Assembly: GCA_003216595.1 (NCBI GenBank)
Contig: QCIQ01000001.1
Location: 62,001-126,000 of the forward strand
DNA from: Prochlorococcus sp. AG-402-M18
Lineage (GTDB): Bacteria > Cyanobacteriota > Cyanobacteriia > PCC-6307 > Cyanobiaceae
Reading direction: 5' to 3'
DNA length: 64,000 nucleotides
Each line of letters begins with the position of its first letter. Positions within the stretch are counted from its first letter, which is position 1. Below are positions 26,088-35,152 of this stretch, one piece after another. Under the pieces are notes generated by a model that was not told where the DNA came from, ran no database searches, and worked only from the letters and a program-made list of their open reading frames with translations. The position numbers and the translations under genes are program-made.

Positions 26088-26876
26088 ATGAATCGTTATT
26101 TTAAAACTATTAGATTATTTTGGTCTACAGCTTTTGCTTCTCAACTTGAATATCAATTAAACTTTTTAATTGAATTGTTAGCGATGTTTGGCACTCTATT
26201 GGGAAGTATATTTATATTATCCCTTTTTTTTACTGGAGGAAGGCAATTAGGAGATTGGACTTGGGAATCGGCTTTAGTTATTCAAGGTGTTTATACATTT
26301 CTAGATGGTTTAACAAATGCTCTTTTACGACCAAATTTAACCGAAATCGTTAATTACGTTAGAGAAGGTACTCTTGACTATGTTTTATTAAAACCAATTG
26401 ATAGTCAATTTTGGTTGTCTGTTAAAAAGTTTTCTTTTGCAGGATTACCTGAAATCATTTTGGGACTTTCCATTGTCTTTTGGTCGTCTATTCAAACAGT
26501 TTCTTCTTTTTCAATTTACTCCCTATCTGTATTCATTATTTCCTTATTAATTGGTTTTGTTATCCTTTATTCAGTTTGGTTCTTAATTGCTGCATCTAGT
26601 ATTTGGTTTGTTAAGACATGGAATGCAACAGAAGTACTTAGAGCTTTGTTAGCTGCAGGTAGATATCCCATTTCAGCTTACCCAGTTATTTTGAGATTCA
26701 TATTTACGTTAGTTTTACCTGTAGCCTTTTTAACCACTTTTCCAGCTGAGGCGATTTTGGGAGAACTTAAATTTAATATCTTATTTTTAGGTCTAATATT
26801 AAGTAGTTTATTTTTTATTTTTAGCAGATTATTCTGGGAATTTGCTCTTAAACACTATACTTCTGCATCAAGTTAA
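26088..26876 (+). CDS. ABC-2 exporter permease 2
   Basis: 262 residues with about six spans (LLAMFGTLLGSIFILSLFF, ILGLSIVFWS, FIISLLIGFVILYSVWFLIAAS and others) and the motif NYVREGTLDYVLLKPIDSQFW, typical of the ABC2_membrane_6 group. One base separates it from permease 1. A last-segment LPVAFLTTFPAEAIL matches the same family. Completes the exporter. Confidence 0.82.
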   Translation: MNRYFKTIRLFWSTAFASQLEYQLNFLIELLAMFGTLLGSIFILSLFFTGGRQLGDWTWESALVIQGVYTFLDGLTNALLRPNLTEIVNYVREGTLDYVLLKPIDSQFWLSVKKFSFAGLPEIILGLSIVFWSSIQTVSSFSIYSLSVFIISLLIGFVILYSVWFLIAASSIWFVKTWNATEVLRALLAAGRYPISAYPVILRFIFTLVLPVAFLTTFPAEAILGELKFNILFLGLILSSLFFIFSRLFWEFALKHYTSASS

Positions 26877-26935
26877 CTATTTAATTAATTTAGTTAACTC
26901 TTTTTTATTTTTCACGATATTTATAAATTATGGGT

Positions 26936-28249
26936 TTATTGCCCGATCCCAAAGAATGAATTGAATATGAATAATAAACTAAAGATTGTGAGGAATGAAA
27001 TTCCAAACCAACAAATTGTTTTTAGAGCAATGCCATAACGAAATTGACTTTTTACTAATGAACTATTCATTGTATCCATAGCCATCCAGGCGAATAGAGG
27101 AGCTGACAGAAAACTACCGGTCATAGCCCCAAATACATAGTCTTTAACTCCAATTCCTCCAGATTTGGCAATTAAAAGTGCACAAAGCGATGCAAAAACA
27201 TGAAATAGAATCCATTTTTTTAGACGTTTCTTTTCTGTCAAACTAGTGCTATTTCCCTTATCTGAACGAGTAATCAAACCATGAGCTGATGAAATGCTTC
27301 TGGGATATGCGTCTAGGCATGTAAGCGTGGTGCTAAACATTGCTGCAAATGCTGCTGGAACAATGATCCACTTTGCCCATCCACCAATAGATTCTGTATA
27401 CAAGCGTATTAAATTCTGAGCAAAACTAACACCTGAACCTGTCAGCATCTCATCACCAGTGCCATACATTGTATATGCACCAAGAGTTAGAAAGAAAATT
27501 GCAGTAATAACAGTGATGAAATATCCAAGATTAAAATCAAATTCTGCTTCTTTTAACGTAGCGGTATGATCTGTCTCTTTAGCTCTTGAAAACATCCATA
27601 GTGATGGCCATATACAAAGTTCTACCGGACCAGGCATCCAACCCATTAAGGGAATTAAAAATCCTAAGTTTGAGAGGGTCCATGGAGAGGGAGTGCTATT
27701 TAATAATGAAAGATTGCTATCTCCAGCAGGTCCTTTTATTAGTAAAGATATAACAGCAAGAAATGTTAATAATGTAAGCAAAAAAACAAGAATCTTAGAT
27801 ATCCTATCAAGGGCTTTATATTGACCTATAAATAATATTAATGAACATAATATTAATATACCTATCGCTAAATCTAAAGGAGGAAAGGATGAAAAAATTA
27901 CTATATTTTTTAAAAGAAGACCTGTAACAAAACTAACGGCCGAAATAGTAAATGTACCAGTAATTAATCCAACTATTAAATATATAGGCAAATAAAATTT
28001 ATTACGTTTTTGAAATCCCTCTAAAAGCGATAGTCCTGTAACAGCTGTAAATCTTGTACCGACAAGTAAAAATGGATATTTGACTAAATTTGTTAATAAA
28101 ATAAGTCCAATTAGCGAAAATCCAAATTTTGCTCCCGCTGTAGTAGATGACATTAGGTGAGATCCGCCTATGCATGCTGCAGCTAAAAGGATTCCAGGGC
28201 CAAGACTTTTTCTATAACCATTGGATTTACTTGGGACTACTTTTTCCAT
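26936..28249 (-). CDS. Nramp-related metal transporter with altered binding motifs
   Basis: 437 residues and about eleven spans. The order of helices matches Nramp transporters, but the metal-binding motif of span 1 (DPGN) reads CIGGSH, and the span 6 MPH motif region reads MGWMPGPVELCIW. Marine bacteria carry a well-populated subgroup of this type, often annotated only as Nramp family. Substrate may therefore not be Mn or Fe. Convergent with the exporter operon, divergent from the next gene. Confidence 0.82.
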   Translation of the reverse strand: MEKVVPSKSNGYRKSLGPGILLAAACIGGSHLMSSTTAGAKFGFSLIGLILLTNLVKYPFLLVGTRFTAVTGLSLLEGFQKRNKFYLPIYLIVGLITGTFTISAVSFVTGLLLKNIVIFSSFPPLDLAIGILILCSLILFIGQYKALDRISKILVFLLTLLTFLAVISLLIKGPAGDSNLSLLNSTPSPWTLSNLGFLIPLMGWMPGPVELCIWPSLWMFSRAKETDHTATLKEAEFDFNLGYFITVITAIFFLTLGAYTMYGTGDEMLTGSGVSFAQNLIRLYTESIGGWAKWIIVPAAFAAMFSTTLTCLDAYPRSISSAHGLITRSDKGNSTSLTEKKRLKKWILFHVFASLCALLIAKSGGIGVKDYVFGAMTGSFLSAPLFAWMAMDTMNSSLVKSQFRYGIALKTICWFGISFLTIFSLLFIFNSFFGIGQ

Positions 28250-28398
28250 ATTTTTGAGAAGATGTTTTTATTTTTGCAATAAAAATAATTTTTTCAATTT
28301 AAGTACATAAAGATTAGTATCTTATAGGTAGATATCTTTTTATTAAATTACCTTTTTCTAGGTTCTATTTATTGCCAAGCTTCTATAGACTTTTCATA

Positions 28399-28905
28399 AT
28401 GACCAAATCAGTTAATCTATATTTAGCATCAGGTGTTAGTGAAGGTAAAGGCTTTTGGCTCGTTAACTTTACTGAGGATGATGACATTTATAACTCTCTT
28501 GGTACAAAATTACTTGAGTGTTATAGAAAAGAGTTGTTTGGTCTCGAAGGCGCAATTGAAGTTAAGGAAGCAATTAATACAACATTAGATATTCTTGCTT
28601 TCGATTCTAAATTTGATCGATATACATTAGATAATTCAAATATAGCTTATTCTTCTGAGATTCCCATTAACCTCATTGAGGATATATTTGACCTGTGGGC
28701 ATATAATTATAATAATAAAAGTATCTGGAAAAAATATATTGGTTTATTAAACTTTAGGAAAAAAATTAAAGTAAATAATTATTATATTAACACAGGATTA
28801 AAAGGTGAGACATATGAGTTCGCGATGAAATTAAATGAATTACTAAGTTTCAAGCCTAGTAATTTCTCATTTAGAATAGATAGAAGTAATGAATTAATGT
28901 GGTAA
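28399..28905 (+). CDS. hypothetical protein, about 168 residues
   Basis: A soluble protein without recognisable motif: MTKSVNLYLASGVSEGKGFW at the start, mixed strands and helices, and an asparagine/lysine-rich second half. I chose ATG 28399; a TTG at 28372 would add nine residues. It is convergent with the small phosphoribosyltransferase, only 5 bases away. Function unknown. Confidence 0.6.
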   Translation: MTKSVNLYLASGVSEGKGFWLVNFTEDDDIYNSLGTKLLECYRKELFGLEGAIEVKEAINTTLDILAFDSKFDRYTLDNSNIAYSSEIPINLIEDIFDLWAYNYNNKSIWKKYIGLLNFRKKIKVNNYYINTGLKGETYEFAMKLNELLSFKPSNFSFRIDRSNELMW

Positions 28906-28910
28906 AGAGA

Positions 28911-29297
28911 TTAATATCTAGATTGGTAATACATTTCTCTATCTTTATCAACTGAATTTATATTTTCCCAAGGGAAAATAATCCATTCATTATCTTTGAT
29001 GTTTTTATAGCTATTCCACCATGTAGGTTGTTTTTTGCTAATCCATACATAAGCTTCTGAACCCTTTATATGCCTTATTTTTTCAAGTGTATATCCAGTA
29101 TCGTAAATATCATCAACTATGAGTGAATTATTTCTAGGCTTGTTTAATAAGGGCAGGCCCAGTGAATGACTTAGTGCAACGGCAAGACATAGTCCACCCC
29201 TAGGGAATCCATAAACTCCCTCAAACTTTTTATTTTTGCATTGGTTAGAGATTGAATATATGCATTCATCAAAATTTGTCCAACTTAACTTTTTCAT
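28911..29297 (-). CDS. small phosphoribosyltransferase-fold protein
   Basis: 128 residues with the PRPP-binding motif LIVDDIYDTGYTL and an N-terminal FPRGGLCLAVALSHSLGLPL segment, where type I phosphoribosyltransferases have their first strand-loop-helix. It is shorter than typical nucleobase enzymes, and the hood region that selects the base is not recognisable. Could act in purine/pyrimidine salvage or be regulatory. Short proteins of this kind also occur in marine cyanophages, so transfer is possible. Confidence 0.75.
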   Translation of the reverse strand: MKKLSWTNFDECIYSISNQCKNKKFEGVYGFPRGGLCLAVALSHSLGLPLLNKPRNNSLIVDDIYDTGYTLEKIRHIKGSEAYVWISKKQPTWWNSYKNIKDNEWIIFPWENINSVDKDREMYYQSRY

Positions 29298-29341
29298 TTA
29301 TCGGTTATTTATATCTATTCTTTACTCTTATGGTATAACTT

Positions 29342-29461
29342 CTAAAACTTCCTAGATAAACTGTAATAGCCCATAAAGCCACCTATAGTTATTATTCCAG
29401 CTATTGGAGCTGATAGATTTAATGGCGTCGCCCATTCATGAACCATCAAGGAAGCCAACAT
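29342..29461 (-). CDS. 39-residue membrane peptide
   Basis: ATG at 29461 opens 39 codons: a short soluble N-terminus (MVHEWATPLNLSAP) and one membrane span (IAGIITIGGFMGYYSLS). The glycine-rich span and HEWATPLN segment look like a conserved small thylakoid or plasma-membrane protein. Internal ATG at codon 6 is an alternative start. No named family recognised. Confidence 0.5.
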   Translation of the reverse strand: MLASLMVHEWATPLNLSAPIAGIITIGGFMGYYSLSRKF

Positions 29462-29619
29462 AATTAAGAATTAATAGATAAATCTCAAAATACTACATCT
29501 AATATTCTTTTGTTATTTTAGTTTGCAATAATTCACAACTCTATTGCTTTATTAAAATACTATTTTGTTTTAAATGTATTTATTTTATAGATATAAATAA
29601 TTTTTATTTATTTTATCTA

Positions 29620-29796
29620 CTAATCATTTTTATTATTGCTCTCGAAAATCTTGGCTACTTGTGCATATATTTTCCCAAACAACCATGAAGCTACAATTAG
29701 GCCAATAATACCTAGAATTATTGTTACTGCTGATATACCGGCATCATTTGGACCATAATTTATCGCTGGGTCAAATCCTTCCACGATGATTTTCAT
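29620..29796 (-). CDS. 58-residue single-span membrane protein
   Basis: ATG at 29796 opens 58 codons: an N-terminal polar segment with DPAINYGPNDAG, one membrane span (ISAVTIILGIIGLIVASWLFG) and a polar tail. Codon use and the proline/glycine spacing suggest a real small protein. Function unknown. Together with the previous gene it fills most of the 620-base stretch 29298-29918. Confidence 0.55.
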   Translation of the reverse strand: MKIIVEGFDPAINYGPNDAGISAVTIILGIIGLIVASWLFGKIYAQVAKIFESNNKND

Positions 29797-29918
29797 TCAT
29801 TTTCTCCATATTAATATTTTTTTGATTAAAAATCTGAATTTTAACTTTTTTGAAATTTGAATATATAATTTACTTATAGGTTAATTATGTATAATAAATA
29901 TTATTTTAAATTATATTT

Positions 29919-30206
29919 ATGAAGTGGGAATATCATGTAGTCCACCTAAACGTAGATGATTCATCAAGTCAACATGAAGAATCAAGCAATCCTGAGGCAG
30001 CAAGCGAAAAACTCAAAGGGTCACTGAGTCCAGATTTTCTTAAAGATCAATTTCCAGAACAATATCAGGAAAATGAAGGATCCGAGCATCCTGCTATTCA
30101 GCTAAGTAAATTTCTAAATAAAAAGGGATTGGAGCGATGGGAACTTTCAGAAACAATAAAAATTGGAAAAATGTTATTTCTTATAATGAAACGGCATGTT
30201 GATTAG
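29919..30206 (+). CDS. DUF4177-like small protein
   Basis: 95 residues. The ends resemble DUF4177: MKWEYHVVHLN at the start and LNKKGLERWELSETI with a final strand MLFLIMKRH. Between them is a low-complexity acidic insertion (SSSQHEESSNPEAASEKL) absent from the basic family. A compact beta-rich domain is expected. Function unknown; convergent with the next gene 4 bases away. Confidence 0.65.
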   Translation: MKWEYHVVHLNVDDSSSQHEESSNPEAASEKLKGSLSPDFLKDQFPEQYQENEGSEHPAIQLSKFLNKKGLERWELSETIKIGKMLFLIMKRHVD

Positions 30207-30210
30207 TAGT

Positions 30211-30609
30211 TTAAAAAATATCTTTTATTGTAAATATTAACCAGTTAATTAGATTTATTGGATTTGTTATCGTTTTAATATTTCTATTTCCATTTATCTC
30301 ATAAGCCACTTTATATTTTCCTAGTATAAAATCACTATTTTCTCGATTATAATATTTTTTAGTCTCTGCCAGCCTATATTCTTTTCTTGTTTCTTCATTT
30401 AATTCGGTGGTGAAAATCCAAATTTTTAGACTATTTTCAGTCATTAATACATATCCAATACCCATGCCATCTGTCATTTTATAATCAACAATTTCCCCAT
30501 TTATTATTTGAGGTAAGTCATCCAATAATTTGTTTGGTAGAAGATTTTCTATTTTCGACTTATCTACTTTTATCTTTTCCCCAATTGGTATCAGTGGATT
30601 TACTTCCAT
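30211..30609 (-). CDS. DUF2862-like protein
   Basis: 132 residues. IGEKIKVDKSKIE followed by GEIVDYKMTDGMGIGYVLMTENSLKIWIFTTEL matches the cyanobacterial DUF2862 pattern (an SH3-like small domain with DYKxTDGxGIG). The C-terminal 40 residues form a further strand and a hydrophobic helix (NLINWLIFTIKDIF) that may attach to the membrane. Function unknown. Confidence 0.7.
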   Translation of the reverse strand: MEVNPLIPIGEKIKVDKSKIENLLPNKLLDDLPQIINGEIVDYKMTDGMGIGYVLMTENSLKIWIFTTELNEETRKEYRLAETKKYYNRENSDFILGKYKVAYEINGNRNIKTITNPINLINWLIFTIKDIF

Positions 30610-30732
30610 TATGAATAACTTTAGATCTTACTAAATTAACATATTTTTCGAATCAATGAATTAACTATCCATCTACTAATAATTCCTTTACGTGTTGAAA
30701 AGCATATTTTGGTTTTTTCTTTATTTATGTCT

Positions 30733-30927
30733 TTAAAAACCTTTGCTTTCGCTTTTGATCTCCTTTTTTCCCTTTCCCTCTCCTTCTTCTTTTGAATAAT
30801 TTATTTTTATATAGTTAATTCCAATTATCGTTAGCCTTACAAAGACAAAAGCCGTAGCTATGAATCCGATTAAGATAAAAGTTGATAAAAGGGCAGATCC
30901 TAGATCTATTTCAGCTAATTTGATCAT
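30733..30927 (-). CDS. 64-residue single-span membrane protein
   Basis: One transmembrane segment (LLSTFILIGFIATAFVFVRLTIIG) and a strongly charged cytoplasmic tail with KEEGEGKGKKEIKSESKG. The layout resembles small photosynthetic-membrane proteins but matches none that I can name. It stands alone between two gaps of about 120-150 bases. Confidence 0.55.
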   Translation of the reverse strand: MIKLAEIDLGSALLSTFILIGFIATAFVFVRLTIIGINYIKINYSKEEGEGKGKKEIKSESKGF

Positions 30928-31081
30928 GTTAATAATCTCTACTAATTTATTTGATCTTTTATAAATCGAATTTTAATTCAAATTCAAATTTTAAATAAAT
31001 TTTAATTTATATTGGTTACAAGACATCCGTAGAAAAATCTTTCTAATGGATGCATAACTGAAATAGGAATATAAATTGAAA

Positions 31082-31291
31082 ATGAATCAAACTCAATTTA
31101 AAATCCCACTTTCAAGCTTAAGGCCTTACACAGTACATTATAGAAACTGTGATAATCAGCGTCTTGAGAATTGCTTTTATGCATGTGATGCATATGAAGC
31201 AAGATTACTTGCGATGGAATTTAATAGGTATATTCATGAGCACCCAAATTGTATTGACCTTATTAGAAGAGAAACTATTAGGAATATTTAG
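31082..31291 (+). CDS. hypothetical protein, about 69 residues
   Basis: A small soluble protein containing YTVHYRNCDNQRLENCFYACDAYEARLLAMEFNRY and a short C-terminal helix. The pattern of an antiparallel hairpin followed by a helix resembles small domains that handle nucleotides or act as regulators, but no family is recognised. ATG 31082 chosen; TTG 31076 is possible. The TSUP permease starts 50 bases downstream. Confidence 0.6.
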   Translation: MNQTQFKIPLSSLRPYTVHYRNCDNQRLENCFYACDAYEARLLAMEFNRYIHEHPNCIDLIRRETIRNI

Positions 31292-31341
31292 AACATCAAA
31301 TGACAGATGATTTTTGTATAAAATATATCATTTAGATTTAT

Positions 31342-32115
31342 ATGTTAAATAATGATATTATTTCTCAAATCTTTTTGGGATTCATATCATTTTTATCTAA
31401 TTTCATTTCTGCGTTATCTGGAGGAGGCGCAGGGTTAATACAACTTCCAGCTCTGATATTTTTTGGCTTACCTTTTTCAAAAGCTTTGGCAACTCACAAA
31501 GTTGCTAGTGTTGCACTAGGGTTTGGTGCTTCAGTCCCACACTTAAAGAATAATCGCTTACAATTAAAATACGCTTTTTTGATATTAATTTCTGGGATAC
31601 CTGGCGTTTTATTAGGGGCCTTTACTTCCTCCATTTTACCCAATAATTTTTCAAGTATATTATTAGGTTGTTTGACTTTGTTCCTTAGCTTTTACTCAAT
31701 AAAGCGGAAAAAGCTTGGCAGTTCAAATAAAAAAATTCGAATTAATAAGTTAAGGATACTAATTGGCTCATTAGGCCTTTTTATTATTGGCTTCTTAAAT
31801 GGCTATCTTTCTTCTGGTACTGGACTATTTGTTACAATTTGGATGATAACAATATTTGATTTATCTTTTTCTTTGGCAGTTGCTTATACCTTGATTTTTG
31901 TTGGAATTTTTTGGAATGGTATTGGCGCACTTTCTTTAGGTTTGAAGGGAAATATTATTTGGAACTATATACCTATCTTAATTTTATGTTCACTTCTAGG
32001 TGGTTATTTTGGAGCTTATTTTTCAATAATTAAAGGCTCCAAATTTATTAAAGTAGTTTTTGAATTAGTTTCTTTTTCAGTTGGACTTTCACTACTAATT
32101 AAAGCCTTTTTATGA
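31342..32115 (+). CDS. TSUP (TauE/SafE) family permease
   Basis: 257 residues, about seven to eight spans. The N-terminal repeat is LSGGGAGLIQLPALIFFGLPFSKALATHKVA and the second repeat FLNGYLSSGTGLFVTIW, both family signatures. TSUP proteins export or import organosulfonates, sulfite, sulfate or other small anions. The substrate cannot be inferred. Convergent with gpgS. Confidence 0.85.
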   Translation: MLNNDIISQIFLGFISFLSNFISALSGGGAGLIQLPALIFFGLPFSKALATHKVASVALGFGASVPHLKNNRLQLKYAFLILISGIPGVLLGAFTSSILPNNFSSILLGCLTLFLSFYSIKRKKLGSSNKKIRINKLRILIGSLGLFIIGFLNGYLSSGTGLFVTIWMITIFDLSFSLAVAYTLIFVGIFWNGIGALSLGLKGNIIWNYIPILILCSLLGGYFGAYFSIIKGSKFIKVVFELVSFSVGLSLLIKAFL

Positions 32116-32137
32116 GTATTAATATGTTATTAGTTTT

Positions 32138-33325
32138 TTAAGCGCATCCAGCCTTTTCTAAATCATCTTGCAATTTACTTTCACAGTCTAAAACCCTTGC
32201 CCAGCAAGGTAATTGCTGCTTGACTGGTGATTCAAGGAATTTATTGATAGCGGGTCTTAATAGTTTTCCAAAAGTATGAACTGCTAGTTCTTCTTTATGT
32301 CGACTGTAGGGCAATTGATTAACGGAGGAATCTAAACTAAATTGTTTAACTCTGTCTTCTCCTGCTCTTCGATATAAAACCTCCAAGTTTGCTAATTGCG
32401 AACTTGTAAGTGTTCTTGCTTCGTGTTCCATTAATCCTCTTAAAACGCTGGAAAGAATTTCAGTAGACATTTTTTGTAGACCTTCATTCGCCTTGGAACC
32501 TATTTCTTTGTGCTTATGGTCGAAAATACCCAGATCAACTTGTGCGATTCTTGATATTCTCACGTTTTTGTAAACCTCTGATAGAAGCCCTATCTCTAAA
32601 CCCCAGTCACATGGGATTCTTAAATTCATAGCCAAGTCTGTAGTAAAGGCAAACTCTCCGGCCAGTGGATATCTAAATGACTGTAAATATTGAAGGAATG
32701 GTGCATTTCCCATCAATTGTTCCAAACTTGATAGAAGTGGACCTACAAATAATCTCGTTGCTCTCCCTTGTAGTGCATTTGTCTCAAGAGATAGACGGCT
32801 GTAAAAAGCTTTTACATATGAAATCCCATTTGATTTTTCCAGTAAAGGACCCAACATTCTTGCTGGATAATTAGAGTTGAATGTTCTGATATCAGCATCG
32901 AAAAGTGCCACGACTTCTGAACTTTTCGTGGCAACACCAACTCCTTGCCATACTGCCCATCCTTTCCCTGGAACACCTAATAGGTCTAGGCCATTCTTTT
33001 CTTGGTCTTTTAGTAATTCAATAACAGTTGGACTATTAGTCCATTGGACATGAACTGGATATGGCATTTCTTGAAAGAAATCTCTTGCCTTCTCGACCTC
33101 GTCGCGATTACTTGCGGATAGGGCTATGACAAGCTGATTTAAATTTTTTAAATCTTTTAAAGTAGTTCTTATAAGTTTTAGGGCTGGCCTGCTGAACTCA
33201 TCGAATAGGCATGGAATAAGTATTGCTGTTGGCCTCTTTAATAGGTCTTGATTTAATTGAGTTACTGGATCTTTTGCTAGTCCGTACTCATGAATAGTTG
33301 TGATTAAACCCTGCTGAAAGTCCAT
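32138..33325 (-). CDS. gpgS: glucosyl-3-phosphoglycerate synthase
   Basis: 395-residue GT81 glycosyltransferase that joins glucose from a nucleotide sugar to 3-phosphoglycerate, the first step of glucosylglycerate synthesis. Visible are the nucleotide-sugar domain, ILIPCLFDEFSRPALKLI, GKGWAVWQGVGVA and the metal-binding DxD in LFDADIRTFN. GpgS is established in picocyanobacteria, where glucosylglycerate is a compatible solute. It is divergent, 71 bases from the phosphorylase gene. Confidence 0.88.
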   Translation of the reverse strand: MDFQQGLITTIHEYGLAKDPVTQLNQDLLKRPTAILIPCLFDEFSRPALKLIRTTLKDLKNLNQLVIALSASNRDEVEKARDFFQEMPYPVHVQWTNSPTVIELLKDQEKNGLDLLGVPGKGWAVWQGVGVATKSSEVVALFDADIRTFNSNYPARMLGPLLEKSNGISYVKAFYSRLSLETNALQGRATRLFVGPLLSSLEQLMGNAPFLQYLQSFRYPLAGEFAFTTDLAMNLRIPCDWGLEIGLLSEVYKNVRISRIAQVDLGIFDHKHKEIGSKANEGLQKMSTEILSSVLRGLMEHEARTLTSSQLANLEVLYRRAGEDRVKQFSLDSSVNQLPYSRHKEELAVHTFGKLLRPAINKFLESPVKQQLPCWARVLDCESKLQDDLEKAGCA

Positions 33326-33396
33326 TCAAGAAAAAAGTTTTACAGATTCAAGGTGGGAGCTACGATGAGGTAGAGAAGATTGTTTTCCTTTAAAGA

Positions 33397-35148
33397 GTGT
33401 CTGAGTTGGATAGTGAATTAGCTGAGCTGAGATTGTCTCTCAGAGAAATTTATCCTGGGCACTCTGAACAAGAAATCAATTCAGTGTGGTCACAATTGTT
33501 GCAGATTCTCAATCCATTTCGTGTTAACCAGGACACCAAAGAATTAGAGATCGAATCAATTTGGGATTCTTCTAGTGTTGTTTTGATTACTTACCCAGAT
33601 TCAATTTATAGGAAAGATGAATCAACTTTAAAAACATTAACTGAATTCGTAAAAAATAGATTAAGTGGTCTTTCTTCAGTCATTCATGTTTTACCATTTC
33701 TTCCTTCTACAAGTGATGGAGGATTCGCTGTCTCTAATCATGAAAAAATTGAAGATGCTTTTGGTAATTGGAATGATTTAAAGGATTTGTCCATTAAGCA
33801 CAAAATAATGGCAGATCTTGTTTTAAATCATGTCTCTTCTTCTCATCCATGGGTTCATCAATTCATAAAATCAGAGGATCCTGGCAAGTCGTACATAGTT
33901 GCTCCTTCTGAGACTGATATTTGGGAGCAAGTTATAAGGCCAAGAAATTCATCTCTCTTCACTAACGTCAATACTAATCAAGGCTTTAGGAACGTTTGGA
34001 CGACATTTGGACCAGATCAAATTGATGTTGATTGGAAAAATCCACATATTTTTCTCGAATTTATGAAACTATTGGTGAGATATGTATCTAATGGAGCTGA
34101 ATGGATTCGACTTGATGCAATTGCATTTGTTTGGAAGGAGCCATATACGACTTGTTTACATTTAGACCCAGTACACTCAATAGTTAAGCTTTTAAATAAA
34201 TGCTTGAAGATTATTAAGCCTTCGGCTGTATTAATTACCGAGACTAATGTTCCAGAAAAAGAAAATCTTTCTTATTTGATTGATGGTAATGAAGCTAATC
34301 TTGCATATAATTTTACATTACCTCCTTTATTATTAGAAGCTATTTATACCGGTAAAACTGATTTATTGAATAATTGGTTATCTAATTGGAATGAATTGCC
34401 AAGTCATACATCTCTGCTCAACTTCACTTCTTCACATGATGGTATTGGATTGAGAGCGTTAGAAGGAATTATGGACGATAATAGAGTCCATAATCTATTG
34501 GTTGAATCTGAGAAACGGGGTGGATTAGTGAGTCATCGTCGGCTGTCAAATGGCGAAGATCAACCTTATGAATTAAATATTAGTTGGTGGAGTGCGATGT
34601 CTAACGTAGGTCCTGATAATACGGTATTTCAATTTGAACGTTTTTTACTAAGTCAGCTTTTTACTTTATCTATAAAAGGTGTTCCAGCTTTTTATCTTCC
34701 AGCTGTGTTAGCCTCTCCTAATGATCTTGATTCTTTTAGAAAAACTGGGCAAAGAAGAGATTTAAATCGTGAAAAATTTGAGGCTAACAAATTACTTGAG
34801 GCGCTTAAAAACTTTGATTCTCCAGCTAGTAAAAATATTTCATACCTCACTCATATTGTTAAAGTTAGATCAAGACTTAAAGCTTTTCATCCGGAGGCGA
34901 GTATGAAATGTATCTCTACAAATATAGCTAATTGTGTAATTCTACAACGAGGTTTTGCGGAAGATAGTGTTTATGTTATTTGTAATATGTCTCATGAATG
35001 TTTAAGTATTTCTCCATTAAATGAAATTAATTCATTAGAATTAATTTCTGATAAACGTTTGCTTGATAATATTACAGGTTCTTATTTGAATACTAATACT
35101 TTCCAACTGAATCCTTATCAAGTAGTTTGGCTTACATTAGCTGATTAG
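33397..35148 (+). CDS. GH13_18 phosphorylase, probably glucosylglycerate phosphorylase
   Basis: 583 residues of the sucrose-phosphorylase subfamily. Active-site elements are the nucleophile in WIRLDAIAF, the acid/base glutamate in LITETNVP, and the third carboxylate in FTSSHDGIG. Subfamily members act on sucrose, sucrose 6-phosphate or glucosylglycerate; the surrounding genes favour glucosylglycerate, giving glucose 1-phosphate and glycerate. The start is GTG. Four bases before the phosphatase gene, so an operon. Confidence 0.85.
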   Translation: MSELDSELAELRLSLREIYPGHSEQEINSVWSQLLQILNPFRVNQDTKELEIESIWDSSSVVLITYPDSIYRKDESTLKTLTEFVKNRLSGLSSVIHVLPFLPSTSDGGFAVSNHEKIEDAFGNWNDLKDLSIKHKIMADLVLNHVSSSHPWVHQFIKSEDPGKSYIVAPSETDIWEQVIRPRNSSLFTNVNTNQGFRNVWTTFGPDQIDVDWKNPHIFLEFMKLLVRYVSNGAEWIRLDAIAFVWKEPYTTCLHLDPVHSIVKLLNKCLKIIKPSAVLITETNVPEKENLSYLIDGNEANLAYNFTLPPLLLEAIYTGKTDLLNNWLSNWNELPSHTSLLNFTSSHDGIGLRALEGIMDDNRVHNLLVESEKRGGLVSHRRLSNGEDQPYELNISWWSAMSNVGPDNTVFQFERFLLSQLFTLSIKGVPAFYLPAVLASPNDLDSFRKTGQRRDLNREKFEANKLLEALKNFDSPASKNISYLTHIVKVRSRLKAFHPEASMKCISTNIANCVILQRGFAEDSVYVICNMSHECLSISPLNEINSLELISDKRLLDNITGSYLNTNTFQLNPYQVVWLTLAD

Positions 35149-35152
35149 ACTT

